This document shows positions 1 to 7,005 of a stretch of 7,242 nt of DNA, in pieces; the stretch's first letter is position 1, and each line of letters begins with the position of its first letter. Source of the DNA: an uncultured Chlorobiota bacterium (GTDB lineage Bacteria > Bacteroidota > Bacteroidia > Bacteroidales > JAADGE01); NCBI GenBank assembly GCA_947311265.1, contig CAMZKQ010000083.1, positions 1 to 7,242 on the forward strand, read 5' to 3'. A model generated the notes under the pieces. That model worked only from the letters and a program-made list of their open reading frames with translations. It was not told the DNA's origin and ran no database searches. Position numbers and translations under genes: made by a program.

Positions 1-1150
1 AACTGAGCATGCTTTGGCCAATTCTTTGAATATCCCAGCGGTAAGAACCCTTGATGTTTTTGGGCTAAAAAAAATGCTTAAGGCCTTTGAGAGGGCTAAT
101 TTTGTTCAAATTGTAAAAGATAAGAAAAAATTGGGGCATTCTGTCATTTTGGGGGGGTGTGGTGCTAGCTTAGAGGAGCTAACGACCTTATATACTGCGT
201 TTTCTAACAGGGGGCATTATGCACGCTTAAAGTATCTGAAAAAAGATAGCTCGACTTATAATAAAGCATTAATCTCGGAAGAGGCGGCTTTTATGCTCTC
301 TAAAATACTCGCTCAGGTTACTCGCCCAGATATGCCTAATGGCTGGCAAAATAGTGTGCATCTGCCAAAGGCTGCATGGAAAACAGGGACATCTTATGGG
401 CGAAAAGATGCTTGGAGTATTGGCTACACTAAAAAATATACGGTGGGGGTTTGGGTCGGCAATTTTTCGGGACAGGCTGTGCCAGAAATGAGTGGGGCAC
501 AAGCGGCTGCTCCTTTACTTTTCAAAATCCTAAATACGGTGGATTATAATTCTGTGCAAAGCAATTCTGCTGTGCCTAAAAATATTGATTTTAGGGAGGT
601 CTGTAGCAATTCTGGGCTTTTGCCCAGTGAGTTTTGTAAAAACTCAATTGTTGATGCCTATATACCTGGGGTGAGTAGTATGAAAATATGCGACTGTACA
701 AAGGCGGTTTTTGTATCTGCCGATTCGTCAAAATCGTATTGTACGGATTGTTTGCCAAAGTCGGGCTATAAGCAAAAATGGTATCGAAATTACCCGCCAG
801 AAATGATTACTTTTAATACTGCTAACTCTATTACCTATGTAAAAATACCGCCCCATAATGCTGATTGCGGGCGTGTTTTTAGTGGTGATGCTCCTAAAAT
901 AACTTCGCCAATAGCCAATATCGAGTACCTTATTGATGTGCAGGACAGTACAAAAGTAATGCTAACTAGCCATGTTTGTTCTGATGTTAAAACTGTATTT
1001 TGGTATATTAATGATAAGTTTTACCAAGCGGCTACTGCTGGTGAAAAACTTTTTGCCCTTGTCCCAGAAGGGAAAGTAAAAGTGTCTTGTTCGGACGATA
1101 AGGGGCGAAATTCAAATGTTTTTATTGATGTAAAATACATTAATTTCTGA
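1..1150 (+). CDS. pbpC: Penicillin-binding protein 1C, C-terminal part (5' end outside window)
   Basis: PBP1C is a periplasmic, inner-membrane-anchored bifunctional peptidoglycan glycosyltransferase/transpeptidase. The visible frame is open from base 2 to the stop at 1148-1150. It has no real start: codons upstream of the TTG at 14 read T-E-H-A in frame, so the gene enters from the left. What is seen is the second half of the transpeptidase domain, with the S-x-N motif as SLN at 23-31 and the K-T-G-T-S motif at 380-394 (KTG at 380-388). A Cys-rich linker follows (six cysteines between about 602 and 750), as is usual after the transpeptidase in PBP1C. Last comes a C-terminal beta domain of the BiPBP_C type (about 890-1145), with the I-T-S-P, F-W-Y-I-N-D and D-D-K-G-R patterns. 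The glycosyltransferase domain and the SxxK serine, about half of the usual 770-800 residues, lie outside. A G7 run occurs at 151-157. No terminator is evident downstream. Confidence 0.93.
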   Translation, partial: TEHALANSLNIPAVRTLDVFGLKKMLKAFERANFVQIVKDKKKLGHSVILGGCGASLEELTTLYTAFSNRGHYARLKYLKKDSSTYNKALISEEAAFMLSKILAQVTRPDMPNGWQNSVHLPKAAWKTGTSYGRKDAWSIGYTKKYTVGVWVGNFSGQAVPEMSGAQAAAPLLFKILNTVDYNSVQSNSAVPKNIDFREVCSNSGLLPSEFCKNSIVDAYIPGVSSMKICDCTKAVFVSADSSKSYCTDCLPKSGYKQKWYRNYPPEMITFNTANSITYVKIPPHNADCGRVFSGDAPKITSPIANIEYLIDVQDSTKVMLTSHVCSDVKTVFWYINDKFYQAATAGEKLFALVPEGKVKVSCSDDKGRNSNVFIDVKYINF

Positions 1151-1167
1151 TGACTTATTTGTTAGGA

Positions 1168-1200
1168 TTGTAAAAAAAGATAATTTATTTTTTAATTTTG
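1168..1200 (+). promoter_or_regulatory. Bacteroidota-type promoter for the methyltransferase gene
   Basis: TAATTTTG at 1193-1200 matches the Bacteroidota -7 consensus TAnnTTTG perfectly. A TTG at 1168-1170 lies 22 bases upstream, within the range reported for flavobacterial promoters. The start of transcription would fall near 1206, giving a leader of about 35 bases. The gene therefore need not depend on read-through from pbpC. Support is consensus only. Confidence 0.6.
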
Positions 1201-1241
1201 TAGCCTATATTTCGATAAATTAATACCGTCAAGGATAGCCA

Positions 1242-2180
1242 ATGATACAAAAGTGGAAAGCAAAAGCGATAGTACAAAAAACGATTTCATTTTTTCCTAA
1301 AAAAGAAAAGGTGAATTACCTGTTTCAAAAATATGTAACAAAGGGCGTATTTCTTACTGATGAATATTTTGGCTTTAAAATTATGCACGCTGGCGACCAT
1401 ATTGTTTACTTTAAAAAATATGCGGCTCGCCCTATTGGGAAAAGTAATGTTTTAGAACTCGGTACAGGCTGGTATCCGGTAATCCCTATTTTTATGTTTC
1501 TGTATGGTTTTAAAGAGGTATCGTCTATAGATATTCAAAGCTGGATGACCAAAGATAGCCAGATAACTACCATTGAAAAGTTTATTGAGTGGGAGAAGCA
1601 AGGGAAATTAGAGCCCCATTTTTCTAATTTTATCCCGCAAAGGTGGCAGCAACTTTTGGATATTATTGAGCATAAGCAGGACTATACTAAGGCTAAAATT
1701 AATAGTGCTATTTTGCTTAAAATTTCTATCCAAGATGCAAGTAGTACAGATTTGCCCACGAGTAGTTTCGATTTTATTTGTTCTAATAATACCTTTGAGC
1801 ATATCCCCGAGCCAGTTCTAAAGGCTATTCTTATAGAGTTTTTAAGGATTGTAAAAAAAGATGGGCTAATGAGCCACTTTGTTGATATGTCCGACCATTT
1901 TGCCCATTTCGATAAGAGTATAAATATTTATAACTTCCTGCGATATACGAGCAAGAAATGGGCAAGGATAGATAATAAAATTCAGCCCCAAAACAGAATG
2001 CGATTTAAAGATTTTGAAGCCCTTTATAGGGCTATAAATTTGCCTATTTCTGAATTTGAACTTACAAAAGGCGATATTCAGGCTTTAAAAACGATACCAT
2101 TATCTGCTGATTTTAAAGACTATACTGATGAAGAATTGGCCATTAGCCACGTTTATTTGGTGAGTAAACTTAATGGGTAA
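1242..2180 (+). CDS. Class I SAM-dependent methyltransferase
   Basis: This 312-residue protein has a Rossmann-type methyltransferase core. SAM-binding motif I is V-L-E-L-G-T-G at residues 70-76, and the acidic end of strand 2 is D97 in SIDI. D165 in Q-D-A-S-S lies at motif III, and motif IV/post-IV is F-D-F-I-C-S-N-N-T-F-E-H-I-P (176-189), typical of the Methyltransf_11 group. After the core, residues 211-265 carry an H-F-V-D-M-S-D-H-F stretch and a later P-Q-N-R-M-R segment. I associate this arrangement with methyltransferases found near polysaccharide or lipid-linked sugar genes, but the substrate cannot be read from the sequence. No signal peptide or membrane segment is seen, so it should be cytoplasmic. 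The ATG at 1242 is chosen because AAGGA at 1231-1235 sits six bases upstream and the frame has its own promoter. Its 3' end overlaps the convergent truA by 11 bp. Class is secure, role unknown. Confidence 0.88.
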   Translation: MIQKWKAKAIVQKTISFFPKKEKVNYLFQKYVTKGVFLTDEYFGFKIMHAGDHIVYFKKYAARPIGKSNVLELGTGWYPVIPIFMFLYGFKEVSSIDIQSWMTKDSQITTIEKFIEWEKQGKLEPHFSNFIPQRWQQLLDIIEHKQDYTKAKINSAILLKISIQDASSTDLPTSSFDFICSNNTFEHIPEPVLKAILIEFLRIVKKDGLMSHFVDMSDHFAHFDKSINIYNFLRYTSKKWARIDNKIQPQNRMRFKDFEALYRAINLPISEFELTKGDIQALKTIPLSADFKDYTDEELAISHVYLVSKLNG

Positions 2181-2922
2181 AAGGAGCAAAATTAGGATAT
2201 TCAATGCCCGTAAGGTAAAGCCCATGTGCTGGCACAGATACCCCTGCCGATTGGCGGTTTTTAGCTTCAATAATTTTGCAAAAATCATCGGTTGAAATTT
2301 TGCCTTTGCCCACTTCAAATAGAGTACCTGTAATGGCTCGCACCATATTTCGCAAAAAACGGTTGGCTTTTATGGTAAAGATATGTTGGTTATCTCGAAC
2401 AGTCCAATGGGCTTCTAGTATTGTGCAATCGTTGGTAAAAGCATCGGTGTGTAGCTTGCTAAAGCTGGTGAAATCGGTATAGTCGAAAAGCCGTTTTGCA
2501 GCTTTATTCATTGTTTCAAAATCTATATTGCCGTATAATCGGTAGGCATACTCTTGCAGGAAGGGCGATTTTTGGGTAACCACTCTGTACTCGTAGGTTC
2601 TGGAAAGTGCCGAAAATCGGGCATGTAAATCCTTGGGTACTTCATATATTTTTTCAATGGCAATGGCTTTTGGCAAAATGGCGTTGAGGCTGTAGAGGAG
2701 TTTATCTGTATCGGTAATTTTTGTTTTAGTTTCAAAATGGGCAACAAAAAATGTAGCGTGTACACCAGTATCAGTACGCCCTGCACCAACTATAGGGCTT
2801 GGTTTTCTTAGGACTTTTGCCAAGGCATTTTCTATGGTGGCTTGTATTGTAACTGCATTGGGCTGAATTTGCCAGCCATGAAATGGCTTGCCAAAGTAGC
2901 TCAACTCTATAAAATAACGCAT
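2170..2922 (-). CDS. truA: tRNA pseudouridine(38-40) synthase TruA
   Basis: TruA isomerises uridines 38, 39 and 40 in the anticodon arm of many tRNAs to pseudouridine; it is cytoplasmic and works as a dimer. The protein begins with the family-typical M-R-Y-F-I-E-L-S-Y-F-G and F-H-G-W-Q. It carries the catalytic signature G-R-T-D-T-G-V-H-A at residues 48-56, with D51 as the catalytic Asp (E. coli D60). H-A-R-F-S-A-L-S-R-T-Y-E-Y (99-111) contains Y109, the counterpart of E. coli Y118, and R-F-L-R-N-M-V-R lies in the second half-domain. At 250 residues it is slightly shorter than the E. coli protein but complete. The ATG at 2920-2922 fits the family N-terminus and has a Shine-Dalgarno site. Only 10 bp separate it from the upstream membrane-protein gene, so the two are probably co-transcribed. 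Its stop lies inside the convergent methyltransferase gene, with no terminator visible. Confidence 0.96.
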   Translation of the reverse strand: MRYFIELSYFGKPFHGWQIQPNAVTIQATIENALAKVLRKPSPIVGAGRTDTGVHATFFVAHFETKTKITDTDKLLYSLNAILPKAIAIEKIYEVPKDLHARFSALSRTYEYRVVTQKSPFLQEYAYRLYGNIDFETMNKAAKRLFDYTDFTSFSKLHTDAFTNDCTILEAHWTVRDNQHIFTIKANRFLRNMVRAITGTLFEVGKGKISTDDFCKIIEAKNRQSAGVSVPAHGLYLTGIEYPNFAPFTH

Positions 2923-2929
2923 CTAATAA

Positions 2930-2935
2930 TCCTTA
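2930..2935 (-). promoter_or_regulatory. Ribosome binding site of truA overlapping the upstream stop codon
   Basis: On the minus strand the sequence reads TAAGGA. Its TAA (2933-2935) is the stop of the upstream membrane-protein gene, and AAGGA (2930-2934) lies seven bases before the truA ATG. Such a clear Shine-Dalgarno is uncommon in Bacteroidota. It supports tight translational linkage, with ribosomes ending the first gene directly on the initiation site of the second. Confidence 0.6.
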
Positions 2936-4063
2936 TTGGTAGCTCTCTTTTACGGCATCTACATAGTCGGAGAGTTCGTTAGCCTTGTCTTCAAAATCGG
3001 TAAAAAATTGTTTTTTCTGCTCATCGTTAAATACACCTTCTAGTTTAATTAAATCAAATTTAACTTGTTTTAAAGAAGAAACTGCCGTTTCTAGGCGTAA
3101 TTTTATAGTGTCGTGGGTGATGCCCATTTCTTTATAAGAATCGGCTAGTTTTTGTTTTGAGTTTATGGCATTCTGAATTTCTGAAACTAAGCGGGCATCG
3201 GTGGCTAGCTCTAATTTCTTGTTCAGCTTGGCTAATTCTAGTTCTGTGCGTTTTAAGTCGGAAGGTTTTATTTGCAGAGATAATTTTTTATCTTTTTCGA
3301 CCAATAATTTAATTTGTTTCATGAAATTTTCAGTCATTCTTTTAATATCGCTAGTAAGGTAGGTATCAATATCTTCTGAGGTTTCTAGCTTATTTAGGAT
3401 TTCTTTTCTGGCCTGTTGGGCTTCGGCAAGTAGCTTGTAATGCAGCTTGTTTTGTTGCGGATTATTTAGTGCAAACCTTTGATTATGTGCATATTTTGCT
3501 CTTTTACCTTGTTCCTTTTCTTGTAAAATTGCCCAATACTTAGGCTTTATAATCCAAGCATGTACAAAGGCGGCTAAGGAGGAAAGCATCCATAAAGTAA
3601 GGGCAAAATTCTCGAACCAATCCCTCTGGTCGGGGTGGATACCTTTAATATTGGCACTAATTTCGGCTTTGTATTTTTTAATCTGGCTTTTAAGTACTTT
3701 TTTCTGGCGGTTAGACGAGGCTCTATTTTCGTTAGAGATTTGCAGGTCGATAGAGTCCATCTTTTGTTGGTTTAATTCTATTGACTTGGCCGCTAAAATT
3801 GCCGTGGCATAATCTATTTTTTCGGCAGCCGTAAAGCGGTGGCTATTTTGCATGATTTTTTCTTTCACATCACGGCGTATCCGTGTGTCCTCATCGTTGG
3901 CAGCAACAATAAAAACGAGTACAAGTGGTAGGGCATATAGCCCCCCGTAGAGTATCCATTTTTTATTGCCAGAAATAATACCAGCCATCAAAACTGCTGC
4001 CCAGTTAAAAAAGCAGGTAAACGCAAATAACATCCATATTGGAAACCCTGATAATTTTTTCAT
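2933..4063 (-). CDS. Uncharacterised membrane protein with long helical C-terminal domain
   Basis: I do not recognise this 376-residue protein as a named family. It starts with two closely spaced hydrophobic segments (about 7-31 and 37-54) joined by a short G-N-K-K loop. A charged, Lys/Gln-rich, helical stretch runs from 55 to 151, followed by a third hydrophobic segment at about 152-173. The rest, 174-376, is hydrophilic and almost wholly helical, with regular Leu/Ile/Val spacing at 240-345 that suggests coiled coil or a helical bundle. No cysteine pair, nucleotide-binding motif or catalytic motif is seen. The junction V-H-A-W-I-I-K-P-K-Y-W after the third segment loosely recalls H-A-F-x-I-R-K-E-Y-L seen in Gram-positive membrane proteins near XpaC/TelA; this is a weak memory-based resemblance. 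Topology is ambiguous by the positive-inside rule. It has its own strong promoter 126 bp downstream of clpB, an A-rich leader before the ATG, and truA 10 bp downstream. Confidence 0.85.
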   Translation of the reverse strand: MKKLSGFPIWMLFAFTCFFNWAAVLMAGIISGNKKWILYGGLYALPLVLVFIVAANDEDTRIRRDVKEKIMQNSHRFTAAEKIDYATAILAAKSIELNQQKMDSIDLQISNENRASSNRQKKVLKSQIKKYKAEISANIKGIHPDQRDWFENFALTLWMLSSLAAFVHAWIIKPKYWAILQEKEQGKRAKYAHNQRFALNNPQQNKLHYKLLAEAQQARKEILNKLETSEDIDTYLTSDIKRMTENFMKQIKLLVEKDKKLSLQIKPSDLKRTELELAKLNKKLELATDARLVSEIQNAINSKQKLADSYKEMGITHDTIKLRLETAVSSLKQVKFDLIKLEGVFNDEQKKQFFTDFEDKANELSDYVDAVKESYQ

Positions 4064-4137
4064 TTTCGTTTTTTTAATTTTTTGTAACTCTTCTATTTGG
4101 CGTGTCTATCCATGAATTTACAAAAAAATCATGATTG

Positions 4138-4167
4138 CAAAGGTAACATTTTAAGCTAAAATTACAA
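4138..4167 (-). promoter_or_regulatory. Bacteroidota-type promoter for the membrane protein-truA unit
   Basis: On the minus strand TTG (4165-4167) is followed after 19 bases by TACCTTTG (4138-4145), a perfect TAnnTTTG -7 box continued by CA. Transcription would start near 4131, leaving a leader of about 68 bases that ends in an A-rich stretch before the ATG at 4063. This gives the membrane protein and truA a start site independent of clpB, although no terminator separates them from clpB read-through. Confidence 0.72.
4148..4162. repeat. Short AT-only inverted repeat inside the promoter spacer
   Basis: ATTTTA-AGC-TAAAAT is a perfect 6-bp inverted repeat with a 3-base centre. With a two-base bulge it extends by GTA/TAC on the outside. 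It lies wholly between the -33 and -7 boxes of the minus-strand promoter at 4138-4167, where a regulator could bind. It is made only of A and T in AT-rich DNA, so chance is a fair explanation. Confidence 0.3.
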
Positions 4168-4189
4168 GTGAATTTGATAAGTCCCTATT

Positions 4190-6979
4190 TTACGCTTTCT
4201 TGTTCTCATTTTTAGTAAATACTTTCTTAAACCAGTTCCCAATTCCACGCCAAAACCCAACTTTTTGCTTATCTGCACCAGCCTCATTTTTAGCAATATC
4301 AGTAGCCTTTTTTTCTGCCTTGGCAGGAATATCTGTAATGGTTTCTTTGGGTGCTTTTGCTTCCTTATTTTTAATTTTTTCCAGTTCGCTTGGCGAAATA
4401 TTATCAAAAGTAAGGCGTGCCTCCTTTAAATCAATATTAATAATTTTATCCTTTTGAATTTCTTTTTTTAGGATTTTTTCCGATAGCTTATTTAAGATAT
4501 GCTTTTGGATAACCCGCTTTACAGGTCTTGCCCCAAATTGCGGATTGTAGCCCGCACGGGCTAGCCAAGTAAGTGCAATTTGGGTAATGTTTAAGTCAAT
4601 TTCTTTTTTCAATAATTTCCGCTTTAAGCTATTGATTTGTAAGCCCGCAATTTTGCGAATGCTCCTAAGGGAAAGCGGATGAAACATAATAATTTCATCA
4701 ATCCTATTCAGAAATTCTGGGCTCATTTTTTCTTTCAGAATTTGCGAAACTTCCTGTTTGGCTTTCGCCATTTCTTGGCGATAATTAGTTTTATTCATGC
4801 GTTCAATGCTTTCCAAAATTTTATCCGCCCCAGCGTTGGAAGTCATAATAATAATTGTGTTTTTAAAATTAACGGTACGCCCTTTTCCGTCTGTAAGTCG
4901 CCCATCATCAAGCACTTGCAAGAATGTGTTGAACACATCCTTGTGGGCTTTTTCAATTTCATCGAGCAGAACAACCGAATACGGTTGTAGCCGTACGGCT
5001 TCTGTTAATTGTCCGCCTTCCTCGTAGCCCACATAGCCCGGAGGTGCACCTGCCAAGCGAGATGCCGCATGCTTCTCCATGTACTCCGACATATCAATCC
5101 GCACGATTGCTTTTTCATCGTCGAAAAGGAACTCGGCAAGGGCTTTTGCTAGCTCGGTTTTGCCCACCCCAGTTGTGCCTAGAAAAATGAATGACCCAAT
5201 GGGTTTGCCATCGTCCGCCAAGCCGGCACGGCTTCTTCGCACGGCTTCCGACACTGCCCTTATGGCCTCTTTTTGCCCAATTACTCGCTTGCCAAGTTCT
5301 TCCTCCAAATTGACTAGCTTTGCCGTTTCCTCGGCATTCATTTTAGAAACAGGAATACCCGTAACATCAGATACTATCTCGGCAATAATTTCTCTGCCTA
5401 GTTTATCTCTAAACATGGGGGTATCGGAGTGGTTTTTAGTCAGCTCTTCATTTAGTTTTTCGAGGGCTTTATCGGTGTCTAAAATGTCTTTATGCTGAAT
5501 TTTTGCAGCCAGTTCGTAGTCGGCCTCTTCTTTGGCTTTTTCGCAGGCTTTTTTTAGTTCGGATTTTTGCTCCCTTAGGGCGGCAATTTTTGTAATAATT
5601 GCTTTTTCAGACTCCCAAATTGCACGTAAGCGGGTACGTTCATCGCTAAGGTCTTCGATTTTAATTTTTAATTCATGAGCTGTTTTTTCGTTATTTTCTT
5701 CTTTTAGGATTTGTTTTTCTACGCTGAATTGGTTTATTTTTCGTTCCAATTCATCAATTTCTGCTGGCAAAGCATTCATTTCTAAGCGTAGCTTAGAGGC
5801 TGCTTCGTCAATTAAATCAATGGCTTTATCGGGCAAAAAGCTATCGGTAAGGTAGCGTTGCGAAAGCTCTACGGCAGCAATTATTGCTGAGTCGGAAATA
5901 TTTATCCCATGGAAATTTTGATATTTCTCTTTTATTCCACGTAAGATAGAAATTGTATCTTCGGTGGTGGGTTCATTCACCACTACTTTCTGAAATCGCC
6001 GAACAAGGGCTTTGTCTTTTTCAAAATATTTTTGGTACTCATCGAAAGTGGTTGCTCCAATGGCTTTTAACTCGCCCCGGGCGAGTGCGGGTTTTAATAT
6101 ATTGGCAGCATCCATTGCACCGCCCGACCTGCCTGCTCCTACAAGTAAGTGTATTTCGTCAATAAATAAAATGACCTCGCCTGCCGATTGTTGCACCTCG
6201 TCCACAATTTGCTTTAGGCGTTTCTCGAACTCACCTTGCTTGCTAGCACCAGCAATTACCGAGCCCAAATCGAGCGAATATATAATGTTATGTTTTAAAT
6301 TTTCAGGCACATCACCCCTAACGATTCGCCAAGCTAGCCCTTCTACTATGGCGGTTTTTCCGACCCCTGCTTCGCCAATAATTACGGGGTTGTTTTTCCG
6401 TCGGCGGGATATTATTTGCAATATTCGACGAATTTCGTCAATTCTTCCGATTACGGGGTCAATATCGCCAGCTTTAATTTTCTCGTTTAGGTTTACGGCG
6501 TAGGTGTCCAGTACTTCGTAGGGGTTTTTTTCGGGTTCGGAGGGGACTGTTTTTCGTAGCTCTTTTATGGCTTCTCGGATAGCTGTGGCAGTGGTTTCTT
6601 TTTTTAGGAAGGGTTTTGCAATTTTGCTTTCCAGTAAAATCCCGGTAAGGATATGCTCGACAGAAATGTATTGGTCGCCAATTTTTTGGGCTTCTTGCTT
6701 GGCTCTGCTTAGGGAGTTTTCTACTTCTTTATCCACGTCCATTTTCTGCCCTGTTGGGGCAGATGCGGTTTGCGAGGCTTGTTTTTTTACTTCTGCCCTA
6801 AGGGCATAAATATCTATACCCAGCTTGCTTAAAATGAATGGGGTAACACTTTTATCAGTTTCAAAAACACCATAGAGAAGATGGGCATTTTTAATTTTTT
6901 TGCACTTGTGTTTTTTAGCAAAATCGGCACCTGTTTTAAGTGCTTTTTGTGCCGTTTTTGTGAAGTTATTGTAGTTCAT
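4190..6979 (-). CDS. clpB: ClpB-type AAA+ protein disaggregase with divergent motifs and C-terminal extension
   Basis: ClpB is a hexameric ATP-driven unfoldase that works with DnaK/DnaJ/GrpE to pull proteins out of heat-induced aggregates. Two Clp_N repeats occupy about 1-145. D1 has Walker A G-E-A-G-V-G-K-T (202-209), Walker B I-D-E (273-275) and arginines 327-328. A coiled-coil M domain (about 402-523) has full ClpB length. D2 has Walker A G-T-T-G-V-G-K-T (601-608), Walker B L-L-D-E (671-674), pore loop G-Y-V-G-Y (648-652), sensor T-S-N (713-715), R759 in N-R-I-D-E and G-A-R-P (816-819). No ClpP-binding V-G-F-type loop lies between the T-S-N motif and N-R-I-D-E, so it is not ClpA or ClpC. 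Oddities: the D1 pore loop reads A-S-K-Q-G instead of A-K-Y-R-G, the M-domain Y-G-K-I-P-E-L-E motif is degenerate, and about 70 extra residues (859-929) follow the core. At 929 residues it is longer than the E. coli protein (857). It has its own promoter and an inverted repeat at the predicted +1. Confidence 0.93.
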   Translation of the reverse strand: MNYNNFTKTAQKALKTGADFAKKHKCKKIKNAHLLYGVFETDKSVTPFILSKLGIDIYALRAEVKKQASQTASAPTGQKMDVDKEVENSLSRAKQEAQKIGDQYISVEHILTGILLESKIAKPFLKKETTATAIREAIKELRKTVPSEPEKNPYEVLDTYAVNLNEKIKAGDIDPVIGRIDEIRRILQIISRRRKNNPVIIGEAGVGKTAIVEGLAWRIVRGDVPENLKHNIIYSLDLGSVIAGASKQGEFEKRLKQIVDEVQQSAGEVILFIDEIHLLVGAGRSGGAMDAANILKPALARGELKAIGATTFDEYQKYFEKDKALVRRFQKVVVNEPTTEDTISILRGIKEKYQNFHGINISDSAIIAAVELSQRYLTDSFLPDKAIDLIDEAASKLRLEMNALPAEIDELERKINQFSVEKQILKEENNEKTAHELKIKIEDLSDERTRLRAIWESEKAIITKIAALREQKSELKKACEKAKEEADYELAAKIQHKDILDTDKALEKLNEELTKNHSDTPMFRDKLGREIIAEIVSDVTGIPVSKMNAEETAKLVNLEEELGKRVIGQKEAIRAVSEAVRRSRAGLADDGKPIGSFIFLGTTGVGKTELAKALAEFLFDDEKAIVRIDMSEYMEKHAASRLAGAPPGYVGYEEGGQLTEAVRLQPYSVVLLDEIEKAHKDVFNTFLQVLDDGRLTDGKGRTVNFKNTIIIMTSNAGADKILESIERMNKTNYRQEMAKAKQEVSQILKEKMSPEFLNRIDEIIMFHPLSLRSIRKIAGLQINSLKRKLLKKEIDLNITQIALTWLARAGYNPQFGARPVKRVIQKHILNKLSEKILKKEIQKDKIINIDLKEARLTFDNISPSELEKIKNKEAKAPKETITDIPAKAEKKATDIAKNEAGADKQKVGFWRGIGNWFKKVFTKNENKKA

Positions 6980-7005
6980 TTAGTCTGTATTGAGCTAGTG
7001 TAATA

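Noticed and set aside
14..16. TTG as the start codon of the pbpC frame
   Set aside because: The frame stays open upstream to the window edge and encodes family-like residues; the first half of PBP1C is simply outside.
1171..1194. TAAAAAA / TTTTTTA hairpin as a terminator of pbpC
   Set aside because: The stem is only A-T with a 10-base loop, has no GC pairs, and overlaps the predicted methyltransferase promoter.
5079..5498. Open frame on the plus strand inside clpB (139 codons)
   Set aside because: It is antisense to the conserved clpB D2 and M-domain region, has Ser/Arg-rich low-information sequence and no leader signals; it is a shadow of the real gene.
6012..6503. Open frame on the plus strand inside clpB (163 codons)
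   Set aside because: Antisense to the D1 Walker region of clpB with no recognisable domain; explained by codon bias of the true gene.
4190..6979. ClpC or ClpA (ClpP-partner unfoldase) instead of ClpB
   Set aside because: The full-length coiled-coil M domain and the absence of a V-G-F/I-G-F loop before N-R-I-D-E favour ClpB.
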